The notes beneath the pieces were generated by a model. The model made no database searches. It was not told the origin of the DNA and saw only the letters and a list, made by a program, of their open reading frames with translations. Both the position numbers and the translations under genes were made by a program. From Piliocolobus tephrosceles (Eukaryota; Chordata; Mammalia; Primates; Cercopithecidae), in the NCBI RefSeq assembly GCF_002776525.5, contig NC_045444.1:31643667-31707666 (forward strand): a stretch of 64,000 nucleotides of DNA, read 5' to 3'. This document shows, in pieces, positions 11,054 through 24,108 of this stretch (positions are counted from its first letter, which is position 1; the number at the start of each line of letters is the position of its first letter).

Positions 11054-11301
11054 GCCAATAAGGACCTCTCCAATGTAAGAGGAAAAAACAATGAACTACA
11101 GGAAAAGGAAAAACTGCTGGACAATTTTCATTATTCCATTTTTTTAATTTAAATTTTATTTTGCCTAATGAAATTCTCTGAAGGAACTATATAGTGTTGA
11201 TCTCCAGAGCATCTACTCGATGTGGACATTTGAAGTGGCACAGAGGAGCAAAGATCATGCCACTGGATGTTGCCTGGCAGGGGCAGTTTGCAGCCAGAGA
11301 T

Positions 11302-11302
<1 letters not shown>

Positions 11303-11350
<48 letters not shown>
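11303..11350 (+). repeat. 48-base poly(A) run
   Basis: Uninterrupted run of 48 A residues. The left flank (about 11190-11302) is moderately GC-rich with no repeat I can name, and GATCATGCCACTG there only weakly recalls an Alu right arm. A run this long normally marks a recent retroposed tail, but I found no target-site duplication around it. Confidence 0.9.
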
Positions 11351-11351
<1 letters not shown>

Positions 11352-13904
11352 AAGAGATGTCTGCATTTCCCTGTGATTCTAGCAATTACTTGAGAAAGTC
11401 AGTGGACTTATTATGCTATTTCCATAGTGGACTTGTTATTTTATTTTGATGCAGAAAGCAAAATGTAATTTCATAAAGACAGAAAATGTGGGCATACTTC
11501 AGTTCCAATAACTGTAAAATAAGGAGCAAATTAACACATTTATGTAGAAAAAGCTTTCGTAGGGGGCCATTTTATACTTAAAGAATAAAGAAAAGCAATC
11601 TACACTTATAACTAAAATACTAAAATATACAATCACAGAATGAATAGTAAATATGTCTAAATTAAACTCAATATTCATTTGTTTCCATTTTTAGAATTAA
11701 CTACTATAAATCTTTGATGACATGCTATAACTATGAGCAAAGTAGTTCCTATTGATAAGAAATTCCAGCCTTTAACCCAGAGAGTTGCCTAGAATGAACA
11801 GGCCTCTGGTTACAGCTTCTAATATATAAGTTAAGTAGATTTTTAGTTATGCTTTTTTCTGTGGAACCACAGAATGGCCAATCTCTAAAACTTGAAAACT
11901 TCAAAGCATTGTTGGAAATTGATTTATAGTGTAAAACTCTAAATACCATTTGGAGAGAAGGTAAATTTTATTCTCTTTCATTTGTTCTTCTTAAAAATGT
12001 CTGCAAATGTAAAGGGAATTTTTGTGATTTGAAGAAATAGGATGAAACAAATCTATATGCATATTACACTAAATCACTGAGAAAAACATGAAAAAAAGCA
12101 GTCAACCAACTAGTTGTTTCAATCCTACATATTATCTGGGTAAAATGTTTAATAAATGAACTAAAAAAATAGTTTTATGGCTTAGTATCAAAATAGCATT
12201 ATTTTATTCATGCAATTATTCCGATTTTAAATAGAGACTCCTACCATTCCTTTTCTCCTTCTCTCTCACTCTGTCTCTTCCCTCCAACAAATATGTGTTT
12301 GACATATGTATGTATGTCATACTGACATTAATCCAAATGTACTTATTTGTATATCTACATTTGATATTGATAGGTATACATGTAGATAGGTATACATATA
12401 ATAAATACACATAGGTATACATATAATAAATACATAAAATGTCTATAGGTCTCATATTTTTATAGTATTATTTTCAGTTCCCAGCACACATTCAATTCAA
12501 TAGACTTATTAACTAACCATTAGAAATGTGTTACAATGTTGAAGCAGCCATGGCCTGTGATCCATGTCAATTGTGTTGGCTTAGGATGACACATAGCTAC
12601 CAGGCATGATGGATCAAAGTAATTAAAGTTCCAATCATTTACCTTTCTATGTTCACTGTCAGCTCAGCTAATCTTCACCCTGAGTTCCTAATATTTTAAT
12701 ATTGCCAGATGTGTGTGTGTGCACGAATACACATGTGTATGGGTTTGTGAATAATACAGAAGTGTGATTATTTTTTCTGTTTTGAAAGAATTTGTCAGCA
12801 TTCTCATTTTAAAATTTGCTTATGTATTATTAAACTTTTACAGCATTAAGTTAAAAAACCTTAGCTTTCAATGCATTTATATTTTATCCAAATCTGGGAC
12901 TATCTTTGCCTTGATATTTTAGGTAAGAATCATTAGTAGGTAGAAGTTATGTTTATATACAGAATTATAGAAGTTGGAAGAAACTTTGCATGGTCCTCCT
13001 ATCAATTCTTCTGCACTAACCCAGATAAATACGAATCAATCTATGAAAGTCGGTAATGTAATCAACTTCTTACAGATTTCTCACGTGAAGACATTGCTTA
13101 CAATTTGTATCTCGAAGAGCCAGCTTTTCTAAATCAAGAAAACAGACATAAAATAATTAGTTAAGATTAAAATTTGAGTTTCCAGCAGAAGTTCACTCCA
13201 TCTACATGATGTTCAGTTTTGGACAGCGGCAAAGTTGATAGACTCCAGGCAACATTTCTTACAACTATTTAACAGTTTTTGTTTTCTAGAGGCTAACAAC
13301 TAAGACTGTGGTCAGATATACATGTTAGTGGTACAGTCAACACCACATTAACACTTACCATGGGAATCTATTCAATGACACCTATTAATAATCTCCACTC
13401 CCACTCCTTGGTTTTACACCTGGGCTTTTTTTGTTTGATCTTACCCTAACACTTTTAATTTGCCATACTAAAATGATTATTTTTAACTTCTTGGTAATAC
13501 AACTCTTTAAATGTTTGTACTTAATCAATTAGAGGTCACTTGACAAAAGTCTTCATATTTATTCCTTTTAATTATTTTAATTTATGTTTTTCAATTTGTT
13601 TGTTTAGCAGCAGCTTAGGTGCAACTGAAGTGTATTTATAAAATATTTGCTAAAAAAAGAGCCCAAGTATTATTCAATATGAAAACAATTAGGTCTATGT
13701 TATCATATAACTATTATTTGGGAACAATATTAGATCAATGGGATTACTATCTTTACTAACTATATCACTTAAAGTATTAGATCCTTATCAGATTTATGGA
13801 AAAATAATGCAGTCATTGTCAGTATTTGATTAGTGTCATGCGTTAATTGCTTTTTGTTGATAGATGGCTTTAGGATAATATATTTGTTCCAAGTTTCCTA
13901 CATG
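11351..13904. other. Unclassified AT-rich intergenic DNA
   Basis: No exon, RNA gene or confidently named repeat seen. It contains a short imperfect tandem repeat at 12362-12437. Reading frames here are short and without recognisable domains. Confidence 0.5.
12362..12437. repeat. Imperfect tandem repeat of ATAGGTATACATATAATAAATAC type
   Basis: Two nearly identical copies of a roughly 25-bp unit containing GGTATACATATAATAAATAC, preceded by a degenerate third unit with TAGGTATACATGTAGA. A minor local expansion. Confidence 0.7.
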
Positions 13905-14270
13905 AAACATTCTTTTGATCCTGAAAGTTATCCTGTTAGGATCTCCTAGCCTCTGGCATTCAGTTGCTTAAAGCAACATGTTCATTTAGCTGTGGATGCT
14001 GTAACACTTTAATGCAGTGTTCAGTCAGCACAACTTGGAGTCACGTGATAAATTAATAACGCAGAATTCTTTTCATAGAGCTGCCTTGCCTTTTTAAGTC
14101 AGTGAAAGATTACCACATGCATTACTTTTGTGGCTTTTTAAAACAGAATTCACAACAAATTGCCTGGCCTTTTAGTTAGGCCGACCTTTCTGGCCCATGA
14201 ATGCCGGCTCTAAAAGCTAGCTGGAGTAGTTAGCCTGTATTTGTTGGACTTTCCATAAAGCAATTGAGTG
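13905..14270. other. Candidate conserved non-coding element
   Basis: Repeat-free, with a more balanced base composition than its surroundings. It contains dense factor-like motifs: AGTCACGTGATAAATTAATAAC near 14040 (an E-box CACGTG beside homeodomain-type AATTAAT), TTAAAGCAAC and TAACACTTTAA. This impression rests only on composition and motif density, with no alignment to other species. Confidence 0.25.
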
Positions 14271-14304
14271 TAGAGAAAAAAAAAAAGGATAATTGATAAA
14301 TGGC

Positions 14305-14347
<43 letters not shown>

Positions 14348-14366
14348 CGTGTGTGTGTACATATAT
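14305..14366. repeat. (TG)n microsatellite
   Basis: About 16 uninterrupted TG units from 14312, followed by interrupted TG units (ATGCGTGTGTGTGTAC) and flanked by short AT alternations. Alternating purine-pyrimidine DNA that can adopt Z-form. Likely polymorphic. Confidence 0.95.
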
Positions 14367-17300
14367 TATCTATTTCATTTTGCAAAGGGTAGGTATAAAA
14401 CAAAATTAAGACTATTATCTATATTCACCGTTATTTAAAAAATCAAAGACATTTTAACAAAAAATGTGTAATAGACCTAATTTAAAATTAAGAAACAGAC
14501 TTTCTGAAATTGTAGTTGGCAAACTCACCCAACAATACATTTTAGAATTTTTTATATTTTAAAATATAAAGACCAATAATACAATATTGGTCTGGGTAAA
14601 AATTTAACAGTATGCAAATCTGTATTTGAGAAAATAACAACAAGATACGAGATTCAGTTTAGCTTTTCATTTTTTTTATTCTTAAAAATTAAAACACACT
14701 CCCCTCTCTGTGGCCCCATTATCCCATTTTTAACCCCTGCAAAATAGAGAATGAAAAGTAAAAATGTGCAATAATGTATAGTAAAGTTAAATTGGACTAT
14801 GATGTAGGAAATTGAGACCAACTTTAAAAATTGAAACTTTGACCAAGTTACAAATACATCTACAACTAATACTGAGTATCAATAGTCTTCTTTGTGATCT
14901 CTTTTTGGAGTTAGGTTGCTATAAAATAATTAGCAACATCAAACATAATATTGAAACTAATCTGAGAAATGGTCCCAGATGACTGTTGTGGGCACTCGCT
15001 GTATCCTGGGAGTGCTTCACTTCTTCCAAAAATACAGTATATATTTATTGGAAGCAAAATGACATTTATTTAGAAATTGAGCACAGCATTTGCATTTCTC
15101 ATTTTAAAGTATAAATTCCTATACATCTAACATTCATTGTTTCTGCCAACTTGCACCAATATATTTTATTTGCTGGATTTTAATACTATTTTTGGGACTA
15201 AATCTGCTTAAACATAACTTAAAGCATTGGTTCTTAACGTTTTTTTTTTTTTTTTCCCCCTGAGCACAGACACCACTGTGTACCTGATCACATTCTTAAC
15301 CTTTCAAAAATAAATACAAATCTAAAATTGTACATTAAATACCAAGGTTTTTATCAATCCATTATAACTCACTGAAGGGTTCTGTGTTAAATACCTGCAA
15401 CGTAAGAAATGTATTAACTACTTAAAGTGCTTTGTGGTATTTTGACTTTCAATAAGATTAAATTAAAAAGAGATCCCAAATAAACATTTTATGTCATAGT
15501 TAGTAGTGTATCTTTTATATCAAGAATATAAAAAACTTTCGGGAAAACTGACATGTATGGTACAATGAATGCTTTTTAGAACTAAGAAGTACAAGAGAAA
15601 TTCTGGAATGATAAAGATGAAAATTGTTTTTTCTCACATATGATTTTATACCTTGCTCAATTTACAAAGTATGCATGCATTTATGCATTTATATATGAAT
15701 GTATACATATATGCTTTAGAATAATCTATTTATTTTAATAACTGATTTGAAGTCATAGCCTCACATTAAACCTGGTAATGTTAAGGAGTATCACCTATAC
15801 TGACTTAAATCTCTTTTTCTTTAATCTAGGAAAATGTTGAGGTCCTAAACATCTGATAGACTTTGCTGAGACTGATTTCTAAATTTAGATATCAGAGCAT
15901 TTGTTATGTATATAATTCATAACCATCTCTTCCATAAAATAACAATCTGCATCCCACTTTAAAATACAGCTACCTCTCTATATGTCTGATTTTAAATATT
16001 ACCTTTTAAACTTCTGGAAAAAAGATATGATGTATTTTTAAATCATTTTCTATGTGTTGAGAAATACAAACTCTCTGACCTTTCACCTCATATTTCTTCA
16101 CACACTCACACACAGAGCTTCCCAAAATTCTAACATTTCTATGGTAGTTTCTGTTGAACAATTTTAGCAGGCACATGTTAATAAAGTGTTAAATATAATA
16201 GAGTGTTGGTGATATTTGGAGAAGGCAACCATTTTAGACACTTGGGGCCACAGGTGGAAGGTACCAGAAGAGTATGCACATATATCTCAAATCTCTAGAA
16301 ATATGAGTGTTGGAGAACTTCAGGCTTCACCCAATCATGAGATTGGGAAATTGGAGATTTGAAACACTGATATTTAGCTCTCTTGGGCAAACAAGTCCTA
16401 TCTGACATGTGAGTTAAAGGATATATGTTTCATCTTTGACATATTTTTTAATGCAGTGAATCAATTATTGAATGATGGAAATTCTGCACTACCTCTTAGT
16501 ATGTCATGAAGCATAATCTTTTGCACATGCAGAATTTCAGTACATAAAGCTACATAAAGCATCTGCCTTAATGTTAGAAATATAACAAATATAAGGCAGT
16601 CATGAAGGAGTATCTGCATAAGACAAATTTTTTCAATGTTTACAAAATTATCAGTATGTATCAAAGAAATATTTTATTATGTCTGCATTATAAACTCAAT
16701 TTTTAAAATATTTACAGGACATTGGCAAAGTATTTAAATAAATCTATATCATTTTAGATCCTTATTTTTTATTTTATTTTCTCTGTATGTTCTTAGGGGT
16801 CCAAATATTATTATGTGCATGGACAATTATTCCTTCGCTTTTTAAAAATAACAGGTAGTTGAAAAATTACAAACTCAATGTTTTACTTATGCTATTATAC
16901 TGCCCAAATTCTTGCATGCTGCAAAAGAAAGGCCACACTTTGGAAAATGTCCCTATGTAAATGAACCTGTGAAAATATGGCATCTTTCTGTGTATGCACA
17001 AATAACATATTAATTGCCAGATTTTTTTCTAATTTCATGTAGAGAAAATTCAATATTATACTTAAATATAACATAAATTTAAAATAGATTCCAATATGTT
17101 ATGTACTCTTACATACTTCTAACATATGTCACTCAATATTCACATGGTGGATAAAGAATGCTTCTTACAGTAATTTCTCATCTCAAGCATGTCAAAATCT
17201 ATAAAAGGGATAACGTTAACAAAATTATACCTAACACTACTGAACAGAAAGGTGCAGGTAGCATCGTGAGCCATCTGGAACTCCCAGTGGATCTATAGAC

Positions 17301-18323
17301 ACTCCCCAATATGAACACAAGAAAGACACTCCTTCCCTCTATGGGGAACAGAAAACATCTGTTTAGTTTTCTTGATATACTGCCAAGTATACATTAGAGC
17401 AGGTAGCATCAGGTTAAACTGTGTAACCAGAGCAAGCACTAATTGCATTTAATATATACACACTTTTCAATGACCGTGATGCTTTGTGTCAAAAAGACTT
17501 TTAAATATTTTTTTAAAACATTGGAATTATCAGCATTTTGAATGACTTTGGGAGAAAAATTGCATTCCTTTTTAGAAAGTTTTCACCAGTAAATACAATA
17601 CCTTAAGTAGATATCGCAGCTTTTATACTTTTATTTCTTTATTTCAATCTAGTCTCTTAAAAAAATTTTAGGTCACATGAGAATAAAGTTTTTGCCAATA
17701 TATTGTTTAACATCTTTCTTTCATTTACTTGCACACTCAGTCCAAGAAGATAAATAAAGAAGATAAATTTAGAAATTTATGGCAATATTTCATCAAGTAT
17801 AATGACTATAAATGGTACTATGTAACTCATAAGAAATTATCAGAAAAAATATGTAATTTAAAACACTACAAATAAAATTAATGTATACTAATATCACTAA
17901 ATAACTTACACTATATTTATTATACTACCCAAATGTGTACTTTTTAAAGTACATAAGTTTACAAGGTTACACCAATATTATAAATAAAGTAGAATCTGAT
18001 TTATTTATGTAAAGATTAAAGAGTTCCCTTGAAAATCCCAAACTCATATACATTAATTTTTACATCTGCGTTTGAAACAGAGTAGGTCTAGAATTTTTGT
18101 ACTAGTTTCCTTTTATTTCTGTAAATATCCAACAACCAAATTGAGTTTAACTATTATCGCCTCCCAAGAGCCATTAAAAAAAAATGCTATCAGTCATTAG
18201 CTTATTGATGGTATACACTTGATTTTTATTTTAATGTAATTCAACACTTTAAAAAGTCAGAATTAGTAAGAAATGATCTTCACATTTTGATATATATTCT
18301 CTCACATTTCTACTTTAAGATAT
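14367..18323. other. Unclassified AT-rich intergenic DNA
   Basis: About 4 kb with no gene or confidently identified repeat. A T16C5 run lies at 15240-15260. The rest is AT-rich, and the few frames of 60-70 codons have no recognisable features. Confidence 0.5.
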
Positions 18324-18721
18324 TGTTTTAGTGGCTTAGTGTTACAATAACGGAATACCTGAGGCTGGATAATTATAAAGAAAAGTGTTTTATTTGGCTT
18401 ATGATCCTGCTGGCTAGAAGACTGAGCATCTGCTGAAAGCCTGAGATTGCTTCCCCTCCTGATGGAGGGTGAAAGGGAGCTGGTGAGTGTAGAGATCCTA
18501 CTGTGAGATAGAAAGCAAGAAAGAGAGGGGAGGAGAAGTACCACAGTCTTTTTAACCACCAGCTCTCGTGGGAACGAACAGAGTGAGAACTCACTCAGTA
18601 TACCCCCAAGGAAGGCATTATTCTATACATGAAGGGTCCCCTCTCCTGACTTAAACACTTCCCATTTGGCCCCACCTCCAACACCGAGGATTTGGAGCGG
18701 ACAAGAATCCAACCTATCGCA
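18324..18721 (-). mobile_element. Solo LTR of the MaLR group (MLT1/MST-like), minus strand
   Basis: 398 bp beginning TG and ending CA on the plus strand, flanked by the 5-bp repeat GATAT (18319-18323 and 18722-18726), the length made by ERVL-MaLR integration. The plus strand matches the antisense of MaLR LTRs: GGAATACCTGAGGCTGGATAATT near the left end and GGCCCCACCTCCAACAC near the right. No internal region or second LTR is nearby, so it is a solo LTR left by recombination. It encodes no protein. Confidence 0.82.
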
Positions 18722-18726
18722 GATAT

Positions 18727-18729
18727 TTT

Positions 18730-18774
<45 letters not shown>

Positions 18775-18805
18775 CATCTATCTATATAAATATATATATA
18801 TATTT
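18727..18805. repeat. (TATC)n tetranucleotide array with (TA)n tail
   Basis: About 13 TATC units from 18731, one variant unit with CC, then an AT/TA run to about 18803. It directly abuts the right target-site duplication of the MaLR LTR. Likely highly variable in length. Confidence 0.95.
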
Positions 18806-19586
18806 GTTTCTAAAACCATTCCCTATGCAGCTAACTTATCTTTTCACTGCTCTCAGGATTCTCAGGATATTTGGAGAAACTTGTGCAATAGCAACATAAA
18901 AAATTCTACAGACTTTTCACAAGCAAAACAACCATAAAAATTATAGACATTTACAAAAAAAGATTTAGTGTGTCTGGAAGTTGTCCTAATTGTATACAGA
19001 AAATGAAAAGAAAAAAGAAAAAACCTTTATTCAATATAGTTCCTAAATCTGAATGAAAATAAGAGTCTGTGACATTATACCACTGAAACTCTCTCCTTTT
19101 CCTTCTCCTTTTCCTTCCTCAGCAACATGGAAACTCTGTTTATGTTGATGCAGCTAATAATGCTGAGCTCCTTGTCCTTCCAACTCTGAATGTAGGACTA
19201 TAGTATCTCCCTGAGGGTTAGGATGACAGCATTTCTCATCCTTCATCCCAGATTCATGTTGTAGAATTTTTATCCTAGACAAAAGAAGTGAGAGGTTAGG
19301 GGATCCCTTTCTCAACTTAACACTCCTTGTAGGTTTGAAGCTCAAACCTGGGGGGGGGGGGGGGGTGGTAGCAAGCTAAGAACACTGGATCCCAATTTTC
19401 TTAATCCTAACTCACAGATATTCCACCCCAGGAGAGGCAAGTTAAGAAAATCAAATGTAACTGTACCTGCTCAGTGCTCTACTAGTAAGGCAAAGGAGTC
19501 ACTCTAAATATTGGGCCACTGTGCCCACTTCCAGCTCCAGAGCAGTGGTCACAGAAATTTTTTCCAGGGAGAAAAAAAAGCTGTGA
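18806..19586. other. Unclassified DNA with a G16 homopolymer
   Basis: No gene recognised. Contains an unusual run of 16 Gs at 19350-19365, a quadruplex-prone and sequencing-difficult tract. 19140-19345 has balanced base composition but no motif that I can name. Confidence 0.5.
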
Positions 19587-19642
19587 TGAGAGAGAGAGGA
19601 AGACAGTAGGAGAAAGAGAAAGAGAAAGAGAAAGAGAAAGAG

Positions 19643-19674
<32 letters not shown>
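19587..19674. repeat. (GA)n/(GAAA)n purine tract
   Basis: Nearly 90 bp of almost pure purine on the plus strand: GA units, about five GAAA units, then GA again. Such mirror-like purine tracts can form triplex DNA. Confidence 0.92.
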
Positions 19675-20079
19675 CTCTATAACTATCCTACAATGACTGA
19701 CTTAATTGGAACAGCATGTTGGGAATTTCAAGAGTAGGGGCACTCTACCATCAGAGATTTTGTTGGTAAGCAATTAATGGAAGATGACAGGTGCATCAGA
19801 GCAACAAATTAAGCTGTAGGCCAAGTATATGATTAACAGAGAAAATTAGGGACAGAGGAAGCTAAGAAGTGTTCCTCGGGAACCAGAATAAGCTGCAAAT
19901 ACTAGCCACAAAGTCTACCCATGCAAAGAGGCTCAGATCAGATGAAGGCACAATTTAGGCTCCAGGATATTATTTAAAAATCTGTAGACCGATCATCTAA
20001 CAACTAGTGTAAACTAATAGCTAAGTGTGATACCAACAGAGGCAGATAACTTAAAAGAGAATTCAAAGATGTAGTAAAA

Positions 20080-22199
20080 TGAAGCCCTACTAAAGCCATC
20101 ATCATTCTATGGTGAATGTGCCCATGCCCAAGGTTGGGCTTTCTCGTGAGGGACAACAAAGAATACACACTGCATGGGAAATGCTGAAATATAGTCCAGT
20201 AAGTCACTAAACAAATAAGCAAGCCTACAACAACATGAAAAAAACCCTGGAGGTAGGGAGAGATTGTATCTACAGATACTACATTTAAAAGAAAGCAAAA
20301 CCAAAAAACACTAAAATGTTTGGTTTTCAATAAAATATTATGAAACATTAAAAAAGAAAAGGAAAACATGACCTATACAAAGAAATAAGTCATGAAAGAG
20401 AAATGGCATTTAGGAATGTCTATATATCAGACAGCAGATAAATACCTCAAAAGTGTAATTGTAACTATATTCAAAGTACCTGAAAGAAACCAGGCTTAAA
20501 GAATAAAAAGGCAGGTTTGATAATGATATCTCATAAAACAGAAATATCAGTGGGGACATAGAAATTATTTTTAAAAAATGGAAATTCTGGAATTGAAAAT
20601 TCTAATACCTGATATGAAAAGGTCATTAGAGAGAGAAATGAGTAGATTTGTACTAGAAAAATAAAATATCAGTGAACTTCAACATAAATCAATTAAAACT
20701 ATGTGTTCTGAGAGAGAGACCAACAAGTGAAAAAAAAAAAAAAAAAAAAGAGCAGAGCCTTACAGGATTGTGGGACATTATTAAACATATCAACATACAT
20801 CTAATATGAGTACTAGAAAAAGTTAATTTTTAAAATGGAAAAAATTGAATACTGGCTTAAGACTTTCCAAATTATCAAAAAATGTAATCTACAGATGTGA
20901 GAGTCTCAAAAAATCCCAAGTTGGATAAAAGCAAAGAGAGCCACACCCAGATATATCATGGCAAAAAGGCTGAAATTCAAAGACAAAGTAGTAATATTGA
21001 AAAAAGAGAGAGAGAGAGAGGGAGAGAGAAAAGTGACTTATTATGTAAAAGTAAGACTGAAAAAGAGAAACAACTGAATTCTCACTAAAAACAATGGATG
21101 CCAGCAGTGGGATAATATATTCGGAATACTGAACCAACCAACCACAAATGAACAAACAAACCCTGTGAAGCAAAAAATCTATATTTTTGAAATAAATCAA
21201 AACTTTTATTAAAAAATGTGAGATGATATTTCCAGATAAACAAAAGCTGAGAGAATTGTTTGCTAGCATACCTCCCTTAGAAGAAACATTACAATTCAGG
21301 GTGAAACTTCAGGTTGAAATCAAATATCTTGAATCCATGAAAAATTCAAGCACTCTGGTAAAGTAATTATGTAACCGTAAAAGATAGCATAAATGCATAT
21401 AATTTCTACTTTCTTTTCTTACCTGATTCTTAAAAGTATTTAAAGTGATATATTTTTATATATATAGTATTGTATAAATATATTGTATAAATATATATAT
21501 AATTGTATTGTTAGGTATTTAACATACAGGTATGTAATACATTTGAGAATACCACAGAAATGGAGAGAGTGGAAACAAAGTCATATTATTAGTTATATTT
21601 TATAAGTATATATGAACAAGAAAAGACATAATGTTGTAATTGAATTCATAGAAACAAATAAAGTTAGAAATGATAAACACAAAGTCAAATATAACAAACT
21701 CTATCAGTTGATTCTTCATTCTCTTATCTTTTTAAAAGATAAAATCATATAAGATGATAATTAAATACATTTTGAGATTTGTAACATATAGATGTCAAAT
21801 TTATAACAATAATAACAAGAATAAATAAAAAGAGGGAAAGTGCTTAGAAGAGTAACATTTCAATATCTCACTGGGATTAAGTTCATATAAATTTGAAGAG
21901 TGTTCTCATAAAGTAATATCTAAATGCTAAGCCATAGAGCAGCCACTAAAATAAATCTCATAAAGTAGTAAAAAAAAATGACTAAAAGAATTAAAATTTT
22001 ACTCTAGAAAATATTAACTTAATGCAAATGAAGATAATAAAGTAGAAACAAACAAACAAAAATACATGTGACAGATAGTAAACAAAAAGTAAATGGTAAA
22101 TATAAACTCAACTATATCAATAATAGTATTAAATGCTAATGGGTTAAATAGGCAAATCAAATGACAGAAACTGGCAGATTAGACATTTTAAAAAGATTC
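20080..22199 (+). mobile_element. Old L1M LINE, ORF1 and inter-ORF region (segment 1)
   Basis: Plus-strand L1M in consensus order. ORF1 N-terminal region at 20300-20400 (CATGACCTATACAAAGAAA), the middle at 20570-20900 (AAATTCTGGAATTGAAAA), the RNA-binding part at 20920-21120 (GCCACACCCAGATATATCAT), the ORF1 end at 21230-21260 (CAGATAAACAAAAGCTGAGA), then the spacer and the start of ORF2 at 22130-22190. An A20 run (20730-20749) and an AG array (21004-21030) have grown inside it. No open frame survives. The 5' limit is uncertain, and 19675-20080 may be its 5' UTR. Confidence 0.7.
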
Positions 22200-22412
22200 A
22201 GAACAGCCTGACCAATATGGTGAAACCTTGTCTCTACTCAAAATACAAAAATTAGCCAGGTATGGTGGTGTGGGCCTGTAATCCCAGCTATTTGGGAGGC
22301 TGAGGCAGAAGAATTGCTCAAACCAGAGACACGGAAGTTGCAGTGAGCCGAGATCACACCACCACACTCTAGTCTGGGTGACAGAGAAAGACTCTGTCTA
22401 GAAAAAAAAAGA
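22200..22412 (+). mobile_element. Alu (AluS-type), 5'-truncated, plus strand
   Basis: Starts inside the left arm at ACAGCCTGACCAATATGGTG and continues through the right arm to a short A tail (22401-22410). Flanked by similar repeats, AAAAAGATTCA on the left (22190s) and AAAAAGATTTA on the right, a likely diverged target-site duplication. Inserted into the old L1M. Confidence 0.9.
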
Positions 22413-24108
22413 TTTATATCTGCCTGCCTCTAGGAGACATTAATATTAAAAAATACCAAGATATGGAAAGTACAAGGATAGAAATACGTATAAAAACTGC
22501 AACCATAGAAAGCTGGAGAGGTTATAAAGTAGAATCAGGAAAATAAAATAGACTTTAAAAGTTTAAAAATGTCACTGAGATAAAGAGAACGTTGATAATG
22601 ATAAAAGTGTAAATCCATTAGGAAGGTATATCAATTATAAACACATACGTCCAAAAACAGCCTCAAAATACATGAAGCAAAACTGATAAAATTAAAGGAA
22701 GGAAGAGAAAATTTAACAATAATTATCAAAGAATCTAATGCCCCACATTTAATAACACACAGGACAACTAGAGATCAACAAGAAAGTAGAAAACTTGAGC
22801 AGCACTAAAATCAACTAGATTTAACAGACATCTCTAGAACATTAAAGCAACTAAGCCTTAATAATATGAAATGTTTTAAGTCATACAAAGTATGTTCTCC
22901 AACACATTGAAATACAATAATAAATCAGTAACAAAAAATTTTGAAATTCACAAATGTGTGAAAGTTAACAACACACTCCCAGTTATCCAATTGTTCAAAA
23001 AGAAAAAAGCAAAATAAAAAATGCTTTAAGAAGAATAAACATGAAGACACAATATATTAAAACTTAAGAAATTTATTTACAGGGAAATTTGTATTTGTAA
23101 ATGGCTATATTTAAAATAAAAAGATGTCAAATTAATAATCTAAATTTTCATTTTAAAATAAGTTAGAGAACAACAAACTAAACTCCTACAAGCAGAAGAC
23201 AGAAAATAATGGTGAAAATAAAAGAAAAATAAATACACAATAGAAAAATACTACAGAAAATCAAGCAACCACAAGCTGATTTTTGAAAATATTTAATATT
23301 TTGACAAACTTGTAGTAAGATAAATTAAAGAAAGAGAGAAGGTTGAAATTACTAAAATCAGCAATGTAAGAGGACACATGTTTACAATGTTACAAAAAAA
23401 TAAGAATTATAAGAATCTTAGTATACAGTATAAGCAACTGTATACTAAGCAATTAACTTAGATGAAAAAGACAAATTCTTATAAACACATGAATTAAGAA
23501 ACTGACTTAAGAAGAAATAGAAATTCTGAAATATCTTGTAACAAGTAAAAATATTGAATAGGGCATTCTTAAACCTCACACACAAAAAAAGACCCCAGTC
23601 TCAGACAGATTCACTGGTAAGCTTTATCATACAATACAATGGAGAATTAATATCAATTTTTCACAAAATTTTTCTAAAAGGAGCAGAGGAAGGAAGACTT
23701 CTCAACTCATTTTTTAAGGCCAATACCTGAAACCAAAACCAGACAAAAACATCACCAGAAAAGTGCTGCCTAACATCCCTATTGACATAGATGAAAAAAC
23801 TCAACAAAATACTAGCAAGTGAATCAACAATACGTAAAAAGATTATATACCACGACTAAGTAGGATCTCTTCTATGAATGTACAAATAGCGTAACATCAG
23901 AAAATCAATTAACATAGTATACCATTTCAAAGGGTAAAAACTCACATCATCTCAATAGATACAGAAAAAGCATGACTACATCTAACACACCCTGGGTTTT
24001 TATTCAACAAACAAGGAGTAAAAGGGAATTTTTTCAACTAGCTAAAGGTCACCTACAAAATATCCGCAGCGAACTTTATACTTGACGATGAAAGATGAAA
24101 CGCTTTTT
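22413..24108 (+). mobile_element. Old L1M LINE, ORF2 (segment 2)
   Basis: Endonuclease and early reverse-transcriptase part of ORF2. 22650-22690 matches the AACAGCCTCAAAATACATGAAGC block, 22830-22850 the ACATCTCTAGAACATT block, and 23750-23960 the CAACAAAATACTAGCAA and TCTCAATAGATACAGAAAAAGC blocks of the polymerase domain. Heavily decayed. Interrupted at 24108 by a younger L1 and resumes at 25937. Confidence 0.75.

Noticed and set aside
11190..11302. Alu right-arm fragment (GATCATGCCACTG)
   Set aside because: Only a 13-base match. The following bases do not continue as Alu.
11267..11449. Frames with polylysine or polyphenylalanine runs
   Set aside because: Created by the A48 run. No conserved flanking peptide.
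18666..18937. Plus-strand frames of 77 and 81 codons with YLSIYLSI repeats
   Set aside because: Translation of the TATC microsatellite next to a MaLR LTR.
20889..21269. 126-codon minus-strand frame with hydrophobic stretches
   Set aside because: Antisense of L1M ORF1 and an AG microsatellite. The LSLSLSLFF run is the AG array in translation.
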